From Chthoniobacter sp. (GTDB taxonomy: Bacteria; Verrucomicrobiota; Verrucomicrobiia; Chthoniobacterales; Chthoniobacteraceae), in NCBI GenBank assembly GCA_021414005.1, contig JAIOPH010000023.1, forward strand, positions 62,001 to 126,000: a stretch of 64,000 nt of DNA, given 5' to 3'. Numbering within the stretch: position 1 is the stretch's first letter; every line of letters starts with the position of its first letter. Position numbers and translations under genes: made by a program. Below the pieces are notes generated by a model, which made no database searches, was not told where the DNA came from, and saw only the letters and a program-made list of their open reading frames with translations. Of the stretch, positions 1-9,556 are shown in pieces.

Positions 1-945
1 CAGCTCACCACTCTCGTGCGGGTCGATGCCGAAAAGCATCCGCGCCGTTTCGGTGCGGCCCGAGCCGAGCAGCCCGGCCAGCCCCACCACCTCGCCCGCA
101 CCGATGCGAAGATGAATTGGGCCGACACTGCCGCGGCGTCCGAGGCCGCGGGCGTCCACGAGCGAGTTCTCGGCGTTGGTCGATTTCGTGGTGGCGGTGT
201 GCGCGGCCTGCGGCGTCTCGACGGTGCGCCCGAGCATTTTGCCGAGCAGTTCGATTCTCGGCAGCGCGGCGGTTTGGTATTCGCCGACGAGCGCGCCATT
301 GCGCAGCACAGTCATGCGATCGGTGAGCGCGTAGATTTGATCGAGGAAATGCGAGACGAAGAGGATCGCGAGACCGTCGTCGCGGAGCTTGCGAAGCACG
401 GTGAAAAGCGCGGCGACTTCCTGCTCGTCGAGGCTGGAGGTCGGCTCATCGAGCACGAGCAGCTCGCATTTCACATCGAGCGCGCGGGCGATGGCGACCA
501 TCTGCTGGAGCGCGATGGAGCACGACTGCAACTCGCGCGAAACGTCAAGATCCAGCCCCAGCCGCGCCAGCGCCCGCCGCGCCTGTGCGCGGGCCGCACG
601 CCATTGAATGAAGCCGAAGCGGCGCGGCAGCCGTCCGAGCATCACGTTCTCCGCGATGGAGAGCGTGGGGATAAGGTTTACCTCCTGAAACACGGTCGAG
701 ATGCCGCACGCCTCGGCGTCCTTAGGTGACTGCGGATGAATCTCGCGCCCGGCAAATTGAATCGTCCCGCTGTCGCGCTGATACACACCGGTGATGATCT
801 TGATCAGCGTGGATTTTCCTGCGCCGTTTTCGCCGAGCAGCGCGTGGATTTCGCCCCGCCGCAGCTCAATCTGCACGTCGGCCAACGCCTTCACACCAGG
901 GAAGGATTTCGTAATCTCGCGTGCGGAAAGCAGCACCTCGCTCAT
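1..945 (-). CDS. Sugar ABC transporter ATP-binding protein, YtfR/RbsA type (partial, C-terminus off window)
   Basis: Tandem-ATPase subunit of a monosaccharide importer; it would energise uptake through a CUT2-type permease. Read on the minus strand, the first 315 codons are present and the frame is open to the window edge. The first nucleotide-binding domain has a Walker A GENGAGKST and a Walker B with D-loop LVLDEPTSSLD; the signature-like stretch SCSIALQQMVAIARAL is close to the galactofuranose importer YtfR. A second domain starts near residue 275 with a degenerate P-loop (GLLGSGRTET), normal for this family. Its ATG overlaps the stop of the upstream galactokinase (ATGA), so the two are translationally coupled and the substrate is probably galactose or galactofuranose. 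The exact sugar is inferred. Confidence 0.9.
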   Translation of the reverse strand, partial: MSEVLLSAREITKSFPGVKALADVQIELRRGEIHALLGENGAGKSTLIKIITGVYQRDSGTIQFAGREIHPQSPKDAEACGISTVFQEVNLIPTLSIAENVMLGRLPRRFGFIQWRAARAQARRALARLGLDLDVSRELQSCSIALQQMVAIARALDVKCELLVLDEPTSSLDEQEVAALFTVLRKLRDDGLAILFVSHFLDQIYALTDRMTVLRNGALVGEYQTAALPRIELLGKMLGRTVETPQAAHTATTKSTNAENSLVDARGLGRRGSVGPIHLRIGAGEVVGLAGLLGSGRTETARMLFGIDPHESGEL

Positions 946-2141
946 GGCTGGAGCAGCACCGCCGGACCGTCCGCCGGCTGCGTGGCGAAAATGACCGGCT
1001 CGATCCCCGTGGCCGCGAGATAGCTCGCGCGCAGCGCGTCCTCCACCTCGCGCACGCGCGCCGCCTGCACCAGCGCGATGCAGCAGCCGCCAAAGCCGCC
1101 GCCCGTCATCCGGCAGCCGAACACCCCGCGCTCCGGCCCAAGTTCGCGCGCCGCGGCGACGATCGCGTCCAGCTCCGCGCAGCTCACATTGAAGTCATCC
1201 CGCAGCGAGTCGTGGCTCGCGCCCATCAGTACGCCGAGCTGCCGCCACTCGCCCGCCCGCAGCGCTTCCACCGCGGCGAGCGTGCGCACATTCTCCGTTG
1301 TCACATGCCGCGCCCGGCGAAAGATCCGCTCCGGCAAAAGCGCCCGCGCCTCATCCACACTCGTCGCGGTCGCGTCGCGCAATTCGCGCACCCCGAGCAG
1401 CCGCGCCGCCTCGAGGCAATCGTCGCGCCGGGCCCTGTAACCGCCGTCGTTCAGCTCGTGCCGCACCATGGTGTTGATCACGAGCAGCGCCACGTCGTCG
1501 CCGCGCATCGGCACCAGCGTCCGCACGCGCGACTGGCAATCAAGCAGCAGCAGATGCCCGCGTTTTCCAAACACCACGGCGAACTGGTCCATGATCCCGC
1601 ACGGTGTCCCCGCAAATTCATGCTCCGCCTTCTGGCAAAGCAGCGCCTTTTGCTCGGGATCGAGCGTGATCCCGGCCAGCAGTTCGCCGAGCGTCGCCGT
1701 CGCCACTTCCAAAGCCGCGCTGCTGCTCAAGCCGCCGCCGCCCGGCAGCGTCGCGTGGACGACCGCATCGAACCCCGGCACGCTCGCGCCCGCCGCCTGC
1801 AAGCCCGCGATCACCCCGCGCACATAATTGCTCCACGCCGGCTTGCCCGGCGGCACCGGCGCGTCCACCGCGAACTCCGCCGGCTCCTCCGGCCGTAGCG
1901 CGCTCCACACCCGCACGCGCCGATCCGCCCGCACCCGCGCCGCAAGATAGAGGCCCGGCTCGATGGCCATCGGCAGCACGAAGCCGCCGGTGTAGTCCGT
2001 GTGCTCGCCGATCAAGTTCACGCGCCCCGGCGCATACACCACATGGCTCGCCGCCCCGCCCGTGCGCTCGTGAAAAAGCTCCTGCGCGACACGACTCGGG
2101 TGCGCGTGGAGGAAGGCTGTGGTGGCAGTGGAGACAGGCAT
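942..2141 (-). CDS. galK: Galactokinase
   Basis: Phosphorylates galactose to galactose-1-phosphate with ATP, the first step of the Leloir pathway, in the cytoplasm. The protein has 399 residues, normal for GalK, with the galactokinase signature GRVNLIGEHTDY at 39-50, a GHMP-kinase ATP loop (GGGGLSSSAALE), the substrate-binding GIMDQF stretch and the C-terminal MTGGGFGG motif. I chose the ATG at 2141; an upstream extension in frame lacks family similarity and would cover the promoter. The stop overlaps the start of the sugar ABC ATPase gene, making a galactose uptake and activation operon. A near-leaderless promoter lies directly upstream. Confidence 0.95.
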   Translation of the reverse strand: MPVSTATTAFLHAHPSRVAQELFHERTGGAASHVVYAPGRVNLIGEHTDYTGGFVLPMAIEPGLYLAARVRADRRVRVWSALRPEEPAEFAVDAPVPPGKPAWSNYVRGVIAGLQAAGASVPGFDAVVHATLPGGGGLSSSAALEVATATLGELLAGITLDPEQKALLCQKAEHEFAGTPCGIMDQFAVVFGKRGHLLLLDCQSRVRTLVPMRGDDVALLVINTMVRHELNDGGYRARRDDCLEAARLLGVRELRDATATSVDEARALLPERIFRRARHVTTENVRTLAAVEALRAGEWRQLGVLMGASHDSLRDDFNVSCAELDAIVAAARELGPERGVFGCRMTGGGFGGCCIALVQAARVREVEDALRASYLAATGIEPVIFATQPADGPAVLLQP

Positions 2142-2153
2142 GGGTGAGCGCCG

Positions 2154-2183
2154 GATATAGCCGCGTGGAAAATGGGCTGTCGA
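2154..2183 (-). promoter_or_regulatory. Promoter of galK operon
   Basis: On the minus strand: TCGACA, an 18-base spacer, then TATATC, ending 12 bases before the galK ATG. A transcript from here would carry a leader of only about five bases. No Shine-Dalgarno precedes the ATG. Prediction from sequence only. Confidence 0.5.
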
Positions 2184-2263
2184 TGCGGTTTCGAGGAATT
2201 GCCGCGATTCCGCCAACCGAAAATGTTTGAGCGCTTCTTCTTCCGAAGTCTTAGCTTCCTCCC

Positions 2264-2773
2264 GTGATCGAACTGCCGCGCACCTGCATCCAACACCTCT
2301 ACATTTCGCCGGGGCACAACTTTTTTGGCCACCACGGCCAGGCAGCGGGCACGCACCCGATGCTGGAGCTGCCGGAGATCACCTGCCTCGCTGGACGCGG
2401 CATCGTCGGCGACCGCTTCCTCGATTTCAAAGACGACTACAAGGGGCAGATCACTTTTTTCGCGCGCGAAGTGCATGACGAACTCTGCGCGGAATTTGGC
2501 GTTAGAGATCGCGAGCCCGGCGTCTTTCGCAGAAATGTCATCACGTACGGCGTGAGCCTGACCGATCTTTATGGCCGTGAGTTCGAAATCCAAGGCGTGC
2601 GCTTTTTCGGCACCGGCGAGTGTGCGCCCTGCCACTGGATGAACACCGCCTTTCACCCCGGAGCGGAAAACCGCCTGCAAGGCCACGGCGGCCTGCGCGC
2701 CAAGATCATGAGCGATGGGATGCTGCGGGTCGCCGCCACGGCCGGAGGCAACCGCAACGCGCATAATGCCTGA
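2264..2773 (+). CDS. MOSC domain protein
   Basis: A 169-residue stand-alone MOSC (molybdenum cofactor sulfurase C-terminal) domain of the YiiM-like kind. Family hallmarks are visible: GDRF followed by KGQITFF, the FRRNVIT segment, and a Cys-rich end GTGECAPCHWM carrying the conserved cysteine. MOSC domains bind sulfur or molybdenum cofactor and are thought to help in detoxification of N-hydroxylated compounds or sulfur transfer; the substrate here is unknown. The start is a GTG directly followed by the conserved N-terminal strand. It is divergent from galK and convergent with the methyltransferase at 2815, so it is probably a single-gene unit. Confidence 0.85.
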   Translation: MIELPRTCIQHLYISPGHNFFGHHGQAAGTHPMLELPEITCLAGRGIVGDRFLDFKDDYKGQITFFAREVHDELCAEFGVRDREPGVFRRNVITYGVSLTDLYGREFEIQGVRFFGTGECAPCHWMNTAFHPGAENRLQGHGGLRAKIMSDGMLRVAATAGGNRNAHNA

Positions 2774-2814
2774 GACTGCTCACCACTGGCCAAGCCGTGC
2801 AACTGATACACGCT

Positions 2815-3960
2815 TCACAGCCCGAGGGCTGGGGTGGCGAAGCGGAAGCCGGTGAGCGGGGCCGGTGTGTCGGTTTTTTCCATGGCGAGGACATGGAAGG
2901 CGCGGCCCATCATTTGCGGGTGCATGAGGGTTTTGAAGGCGCGGAGTTCGCGCTGGCTGGCGGCGGTGTTGGGGATGGTGCCGGGGAAATGGAGGGTGCT
3001 GAGGGCGACGATGAAGTGGTGCTGATCGGTGAAGCCGGCGAGGCGCAGGCCGGCGGTGGTGGCGCGTTCGGCGAGGGCGGTGAAATCGAGGTGGGCGGTG
3101 AGGTCGGTCTCGCCGGGCGCGGCGAGAAGGTCCGCGACGCGGCGATGCTGGGCGTAGCCGGCGATGGTGCCGGTGGTGCGGTCGGGGCGGTAGTATTCGG
3201 CGCGGGGAAAGCCGTAGTCGATGATGAGGGCGAAGCCGCGGGTGAGTTTCGTGGCGAGGCTGTCGAGCCAGGTGAGGGCGGCGAGATTGACCTCGGTGCG
3301 ATAGCCGGCGGGGACGGACGGGAGCCGGGCGAGGGCAGCGTGGAGCGGGGCGCTGGTGATGGGGCTATCGGTGAAAGCGAAGTGGTCGCCTGCGAGGGCG
3401 ACGTGGGTTTCGCGCCACGCCGCACCGTCCCACGTAACGAGGTGGACGGGGAATGCGTCGAGGAGCTCGTTGGAGAAATGCACGCCGGTGAATGCGGGGA
3501 GCGCGTCGAGCGAGGGGAACCACTGAACGGCGAACCCGGCGAGGGCGGCGCTCTGCGCGGCGCGCAGGGTGGGGGAGGGCTCGATGATGTGGTAGCGGGT
3601 GGCGGTGAAACACGCGGGAGCGAGGGCGCGGAGGGCGGCGAGGGTATCGCGGGCGAAGTCGCCGTGATGCGCGCCCTGCTCGACGATGGTGAATTCCCCG
3701 GGCCGGCCGAGGCGCTCCCACATTTCCGCAAACTGCTGCGCGAGCAGGGTGCCGAAAAGCGGGCCGACGCTGACGCTGGTGAAGAAGTCGCCGCCGCGCC
3801 CGATGCGGGCGCGCCCGGAGGTGTAATAGCCGTGCTCGGGATGGTAGAGGGCGGCTTCCATGAAGTTGCGGAATGGTATGGAGCCGGCGGCGGCGATGCG
3901 GGCGCGGAGAATTTCGGTGAGCGGGCCGGGCGTCATTTGGTGGGTGATTTTTTGAACCAC
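2815..3960 (-). CDS. SAM-dependent methyltransferase, MidA/NDUFAF7 family
   Basis: A class I SAM-dependent methyltransferase of the COG1565 (MidA) family, 381 residues. The mitochondrial relative NDUFAF7 methylates an arginine of complex I; the bacterial target is not settled. Visible motifs are the N-terminal FMEAALYHPEHGYY region, GRGGDFFTSVSVGPLFG, the SAM-binding IVEQGAHHGDFA stretch and the FSNELLDAFPVH motif typical of the family. The GTG start at 3960 has an AGGGA-like Shine-Dalgarno; an ATG at 3936 is possible. It lies 36 bases behind deoA on the same strand, so it is probably the last gene of the deoBA operon, though no functional link to nucleoside use is obvious. Confidence 0.85.
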   Translation of the reverse strand: MVQKITHQMTPGPLTEILRARIAAAGSIPFRNFMEAALYHPEHGYYTSGRARIGRGGDFFTSVSVGPLFGTLLAQQFAEMWERLGRPGEFTIVEQGAHHGDFARDTLAALRALAPACFTATRYHIIEPSPTLRAAQSAALAGFAVQWFPSLDALPAFTGVHFSNELLDAFPVHLVTWDGAAWRETHVALAGDHFAFTDSPITSAPLHAALARLPSVPAGYRTEVNLAALTWLDSLATKLTRGFALIIDYGFPRAEYYRPDRTTGTIAGYAQHRRVADLLAAPGETDLTAHLDFTALAERATTAGLRLAGFTDQHHFIVALSTLHFPGTIPNTAASQRELRAFKTLMHPQMMGRAFHVLAMEKTDTPAPLTGFRFATPALGL

Positions 3961-3996
3961 GAATTCCCTGGAAGTCGGGATGGGTGCGGCAGGGTT

Positions 3997-5229
3997 TTAC
4001 GCCACGGAGATGGCCGTTTCGATGAGCGGGAGAGCGGCCTGCAAGCTTGATTCGGAGCGGGCGTGGATGCGGAGGAGCGGGTCGCCCTGGCCAACCACAG
4101 CACCGATGGATTGGATGCCGCTGACGCCGACGGCAAAGTCGATGGGGTCGCTGGCTTGGGCGCGTCCGGCCCCGAGCAGCACGCAGGCGCGGCCAATGCC
4201 GCCGGCATCCATGCGGGTGATGTGGCCGCTTTGCGGAGCGCAGACTTCGTAAATGATGGGCGCGCAGTGGACTTCGGTGATGCGCTCCAGCGCGGTGGCG
4301 TCGCCGCCCTGAGCTTCGACCATGGCGACGAACTTTTCCCACGCGGTGCCGTCCTGCAGCCACCGGGCGAGTTGGGAGCGTGGGGCGTCGGCGACTTTTT
4401 CCGCGAGGTCGAGGGTGAGGGCGAGGAGGTCCGGCGGACCGCCGCCGCGCAGGCACTCGACGGCCTCGGCGACTTCGAGCGCATTGCCCGCGGTGCGACC
4501 GAGCGGCTCGTCCATCGGCGTGAGCAGGTGAGTGGTGGTCACGCCCATCTCGCGGCCCACGGTGGTGAGTGCGCCGGCGAGTTCGGCGGCTTCGGGGCGC
4601 GTTTGCATGAAAGCGCCGGACCCGAATTTCACGTCGAGCACAAGGCGGTCGAGGGATTCCGCGAGCTTTTTGCTCATGATGCTGGCGACGATGAGGGGCT
4701 GCGAGGGGACGGTGGCGGTGACATCGCGGAGGGCGTAGAGCTTTTTGTCCGCAGGACAAATGTCTGCCGTCTGGCCGATCATGGCGACGCCGAGGCGGGC
4801 GAGCTGCGCGAGGGTCTGCGTTTCAGTGAGCGAGACATTGAAGCCGGGAATGCTTTCAAGTTTGTCGAGCGTGCCGCCGGTGATGCCGAGGCCGCGGCCG
4901 GAGATCATGGGCACCCACAAATGGTCGCACGCGAGGAGCGGGGCGAGGACGAGGGAGACTTTGTCACCGATGCCGCCGGTGCTGTGTTTATCGACCTTGG
5001 GCGGCGAGCCGGCGGGGTAGCGGAGGACTTTTCCACTGTGCATCATGGCGCGGGTGAGCGCGCTGGTCTCGGCAGCGCTCAGGCCGCGAAAGAAGACGGC
5101 CATGGCAAACGCGCTGGCCTGGTAGTCGGGGATTTCGCCGGCGGTGTAGCCGCGGATGAACTCTGCGATTTCGGCGGAGGCCAGTTCCGCGCCGTCGCGT
5201 TTGCGCTCGATGAAGGTGGGGATGTGCAT
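3997..5229 (-). CDS. deoA: Thymidine / pyrimidine-nucleoside phosphorylase
   Basis: Splits thymidine, and perhaps uridine, with phosphate to give the free base and (deoxy)ribose-1-phosphate. It has 410 residues. The phosphate/nucleoside-binding motif KHSTGGIGDK is at 81-90, followed by the family signature SGRGLGITGGTLDKLES and the GSGAFM stretch. The ATG at 5229 begins the conserved N-terminus (MHIPTFIERKRDG). It lies 44 bases downstream of deoB, whose product converts the sugar-1-phosphate to the 5-phosphate, so the two form a nucleoside salvage operon. Whether it is strictly thymidine-specific (DeoA) or broader (Pdp) cannot be decided from sequence alone. Confidence 0.93.
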   Translation of the reverse strand: MHIPTFIERKRDGAELASAEIAEFIRGYTAGEIPDYQASAFAMAVFFRGLSAAETSALTRAMMHSGKVLRYPAGSPPKVDKHSTGGIGDKVSLVLAPLLACDHLWVPMISGRGLGITGGTLDKLESIPGFNVSLTETQTLAQLARLGVAMIGQTADICPADKKLYALRDVTATVPSQPLIVASIMSKKLAESLDRLVLDVKFGSGAFMQTRPEAAELAGALTTVGREMGVTTTHLLTPMDEPLGRTAGNALEVAEAVECLRGGGPPDLLALTLDLAEKVADAPRSQLARWLQDGTAWEKFVAMVEAQGGDATALERITEVHCAPIIYEVCAPQSGHITRMDAGGIGRACVLLGAGRAQASDPIDFAVGVSGIQSIGAVVGQGDPLLRIHARSESSLQAALPLIETAISVA

Positions 5230-5273
5230 GGGGAAAATGAGGATTGGTGAATGAGGAGCGGGCGTACGCGCGT

Positions 5274-6413
5274 TTAGGAGACTTGGGGGAGAAAGCTCTC
5301 GCCGACATTCCATGGTGGCAGATGAAAGTAGGCGGCGAGGGTGGCGGCGATGTCGGCGAAGGTTCGGCGGGTGCCGAGTGGCGAGGCCGCACCTCGGTGG
5401 AGGACGAGCAGCGGGACCTCCTCGCGGGTGTGGTCGGTGCCGCGCCAAGTGGGGTCATTGCCGTGGTCGGCAGTGATGATGACGAGGTCATCGGTGGCGA
5501 CGCGGGGGATGAAGGTGGCGAGCCAGTGGTCGAATTCGGCCAGCGCACGGGCGTAGCCGGCGACGTCGCGGCGGTGGCCGAAAAGCATATCGAAATCAAC
5601 GAGGTTGGCGAAGATGAGGCCGTCGCGTTCAGTGGCCCAGAGCGCCTCGATTGCGGCCATGCCTTCGGCGTTGGAGCTGGTGGGCGTGGAGGCGGTGATG
5701 CCGCTGCCGGCGAAGATGTCGCTAATTTTTCCAACGCCGTCGATGCGCAGGCCGATCTCGGCGATGGCATTGAGCACGGTGCGCGGCGGGATGGCGGAAA
5801 AGTCGTGGCGTCCGCTGGTGCGGCGGAACGCGCCGGGCTCGCCGGTAAAAGGGCGGGCGATGACGCGACCAATGCGCCAGGCGTCGGCATGGCGGCGGGC
5901 ACTGTGGCAGATTTCGTAGAGTCGGGGCAGGGGAGTGACGCTTTCGTGCGCGGCGATTTGCAGGACGGAATCAGCGGAGGTGTAGAGGATGGGGCGGCCG
6001 GTGCGGAGGTGTTCCGGGCCGAGTTCATCGAGGATGGTGGTGCCGCTTTGCGCGTAGTTGCCGAGGAAGACGACGCCGGCATCGCGCTCGATGTCGTGGA
6101 TGAGCGCGGCGGGGAACGTGGGATAGGTGGCAAAGGGTTGATCGAGGATGACGCCAGCGATCTCCCAATGGCCGGTGGTGGTGTCTTTGCCGGCGGACCG
6201 TTCGCGCATACGTCCGTGGCTGGCGAGGGGCGCGGGCGCATCGGGAGCGGCAATGGCATGGCCGAGACCGAGCGACAAAAGGGTGGGGAGCCGGATCGCG
6301 GGTTCCGCGGCGAGGATGTGGCCGAGAGTGTCCGCCCCAGCGTCGCCATAGGCTGCGGCATCCGGCGCGCGGCCGCAGCCAACGCTGTCGAGGACGAGGA
6401 GGAGGGCGCGCAT
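5274..6413 (-). CDS. deoB: Phosphopentomutase
   Basis: Interconverts (deoxy)ribose-1-phosphate and 5-phosphate, linking nucleoside phosphorylase products to central metabolism. It has 379 residues of alkaline-phosphatase-superfamily type. Metal and catalytic motifs are in order: D9 in LVLDSVGCG, GADTLGH, the phospho-threonine region GKDTTTGHWE, NLVDFDMLFGHR and the second metal site ITADHGNDPTWRGTDHTRE. It is first gene of the deoB-deoA-methyltransferase operon. No Shine-Dalgarno is evident before the ATG. Confidence 0.95.
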   Translation of the reverse strand: MRALLLVLDSVGCGRAPDAAAYGDAGADTLGHILAAEPAIRLPTLLSLGLGHAIAAPDAPAPLASHGRMRERSAGKDTTTGHWEIAGVILDQPFATYPTFPAALIHDIERDAGVVFLGNYAQSGTTILDELGPEHLRTGRPILYTSADSVLQIAAHESVTPLPRLYEICHSARRHADAWRIGRVIARPFTGEPGAFRRTSGRHDFSAIPPRTVLNAIAEIGLRIDGVGKISDIFAGSGITASTPTSSNAEGMAAIEALWATERDGLIFANLVDFDMLFGHRRDVAGYARALAEFDHWLATFIPRVATDDLVIITADHGNDPTWRGTDHTREEVPLLVLHRGAASPLGTRRTFADIAATLAAYFHLPPWNVGESFLPQVS

Positions 6414-6425
6414 GGTGGAGGATAT

Positions 6426-6575
6426 TTACTGGGGAACGAGGGATTTGTGGAATGACGAATCGTTCACCGCAGGATTGATGGCCACTGCGTGCTCTGCCGC
6501 GTAGCGATAGATGGAGACGTCGTGAGAACCTGCGAAAATGGAGGCTCGTCCGTCACTGGGCAGCAACGCCTTTCA
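6426..6575 (-). pseudogene. Possible gene-end remnant upstream of deoB
   Basis: In the 291-base gap between atpC and deoB, one minus-strand frame stays open for 48 codons after a TGA and ends in TAA at 6426. The translation looks protein-like, with a propeller-like stretch (FAGSHDVSIYRY), but has no ATG and no recognised family. It may be the tail of a lost beta-propeller gene, or chance. The rest of the gap holds no gene that I can see. Confidence 0.25.
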
Positions 6576-6646
6576 CTCCGCCAAGCTCGGCTCTGATTTT
6601 GTAGCGAGCAGATCAGTCCACGGATCGCCGGCCTATCGGCTCACTT

Positions 6647-6689
6647 AAAAATCCAACCCGCACGCCGAGACGAACCGCGCGGTAGTCTC
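6647..6689 (-). terminator. Candidate terminator after atpC
   Basis: On the minus strand, downstream of the atpC stop, GAGAC and GTCTC arms (6689 to 6667) enclose a self-complementary ACCGCGCGGT, and a run of five T lies about 15 bases further on. The distance between stem and T-run is longer than in a canonical intrinsic terminator. Confidence 0.3.
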
Positions 6690-6704
6690 CGAGGCGCTGA
6701 AAAC

Positions 6705-7121
6705 CTACACGTTGCGCCGACGGCGTTTGACGTGGAGCTGGGCCAAGGATTTGGCGAGGGCAATTTGGACGGCGGCGCTTTCCTCGGAGCCGAGTTCGTG
6801 TTTGCGGGCCATGGCTTCCTCCGCGCGCTTGACGGCAGCCTCGGCGGCCGATTCGTCGATGGCTTCCCACTCGATGGCCATGTCGGTGAGCACTTTAACG
6901 GAGTGCTGGTCCACGGTGACGAAACCTTCGCCGACGGCGAGATACTTTTTCTCGTGGCCCTTGGTGACGACGATCTCGCCGGGGTGGATCATGGTCATGA
7001 GCGGAATGTGCATGGGCAGCACGCCCATTTCGCCCTCGGTGCCCGGAATGACTACGCCATCCACGTCATCGCTGTAAGCGACCTTTTCGGGCGTGACGAT
7101 TTCGAGCTTTAAGGTGGCCAT
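6705..7121 (-). CDS. atpC: ATP synthase epsilon subunit
   Basis: Epsilon subunit of F1, part of the central stalk that couples rotation to catalysis and can inhibit hydrolysis. The 138 residues show the N-terminal beta-sandwich (LEIVTPEKVAYSDDVDGV, PGTEGEMGVLPMHIPL) and a C-terminal helical domain rich in Ala and Glu that ends in a very basic tail (KRRRR). It is the last gene of the atp operon. A 104-base structured spacer separates it from atpD, much longer than the other gaps in the operon. Confidence 0.95.
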   Translation of the reverse strand: MATLKLEIVTPEKVAYSDDVDGVVIPGTEGEMGVLPMHIPLMTMIHPGEIVVTKGHEKKYLAVGEGFVTVDQHSVKVLTDMAIEWEAIDESAAEAAVKRAEEAMARKHELGSEESAAVQIALAKSLAQLHVKRRRRNV

Positions 7122-7124
7122 GAA

Positions 7125-7217
7125 TTTAGGAAGTGAGATTTAGCATTTGGCATTTGGAAGCAAGGCGCTGCACGCGACTGGAAGGTGCAGACCTCCTAAA
7201 ATATCATTTCCAAATGC
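7125..7217 (-). other. Structured atpD-atpC spacer
   Basis: Three complementary pairs lie between atpD and atpC: TTTAGGA (7125-7131) with TCCTAAA (7194-7200), GCATTTGGAA (7150-7159) with TTCCAAATGC (7208-7217), and CTGCAC (7168-7173) with GTGCAG (7185-7190). The first two pairings cross each other, giving a pseudoknot-like topology, and the third nests inside. It may act as an mRNA processing or stability element that sets the lower epsilon level, or be the relic of a repeat. Function unproven. Confidence 0.4.
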
Positions 7218-7225
7218 TCGTTGGA

Positions 7226-8665
<1,440 letters not shown>

Positions 8666-9553
8666 TTAGCCGAGCGCCATTTGCGCCGTGGTGATTTCAA
8701 GGAGTTCGGTGGTGATCGCGGCCTGACGGACCTTGTTGTATTCGAGGGTCAGGTCTTTGATCAGTTGCTTGGCGTTATCGGTGGCGCTCTTCATCGCGAC
8801 CATCCGCGCGCTGTGCTCGGAGGCGCGGGAGTCGAGGACCATCTGATAGACTTGGAAATAGACGTGGTGCGGGAGCACGGCGTTGAGCACGGCACCGATG
8901 GCCGGCTCGAAAGCATATTCCACGTTATCACCAGCGGTGGCTGGCACGGATGACGTCTCGTGGGTGCCGCTGATGTCCACATTCACTTCGAGGGAGGCAA
9001 TCGGCAAAATGACTTTGGCTTTCGGAGTTTGCGTGAGGGTGTTGACGAAGTCCGTGAAAACAACGGTGACTTTGTCCACCTCGCCGCTGGTGAACTTATC
9101 CATGCAAAATTTGGCGACGGACTTGGTTTCGAGGAAGCCGGGGGCGTCACGGAGCTCAAACTCGGCGGCGATGGTGCGGTTGGTGCGGGCGAGATATTGC
9201 AGTCCTTTGCGGCCGCAGGCGACGAAGATCGTCTTCGCTGGATCGAACTTCGCGACTTCGCGGAGAAGGTTCGTGTTCAGCGCACCGCATAACCCTTTGT
9301 CGGTGCTAATGACGAGGACCAACTCCTTCTTTACCTCACGCGCGGAGAGCAGTTCATGTGCGCCCTCTTCGGCACCGGCGGCGACGGAGCGCAGCACCCT
9401 GGCGAGCAACTCGGCATACGCGCGGCCAGCCACGGCGACCTGCTGGGCCTTACGCATTTTCGCCGCGGCCACCATCTGCATGGCCTTGGTGATTTGCGAA
9501 GTATTCTTTACCGACTTAATGCGTCGGCGGATGTCGCGCGTGTTCGCGGCCAT
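8666..9553 (-). CDS. atpG: ATP synthase gamma subunit
   Basis: Gamma subunit, the rotating shaft of F1. It has 295 residues. The N-terminal coiled-coil helix begins with the conserved RRIKSVKNTSQITKAM and the C-terminal helix ends with LEYNKVRQAAITTELLEI, both typical. The central Rossmann-like domain includes STDKGLCGALN. It follows atpA by three bases, so translation is probably coupled. Confidence 0.97.
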   Translation of the reverse strand: MAANTRDIRRRIKSVKNTSQITKAMQMVAAAKMRKAQQVAVAGRAYAELLARVLRSVAAGAEEGAHELLSAREVKKELVLVISTDKGLCGALNTNLLREVAKFDPAKTIFVACGRKGLQYLARTNRTIAAEFELRDAPGFLETKSVAKFCMDKFTSGEVDKVTVVFTDFVNTLTQTPKAKVILPIASLEVNVDISGTHETSSVPATAGDNVEYAFEPAIGAVLNAVLPHHVYFQVYQMVLDSRASEHSARMVAMKSATDNAKQLIKDLTLEYNKVRQAAITTELLEITTAQMALG

Positions 9554-9556
9554 GGG

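Noticed and set aside
2797..4050. Gly/Glu-rich open frame antisense to the MidA-family gene
   Set aside because: Composition is typical of a high-GC shadow and the opposite strand has a clear methyltransferase.
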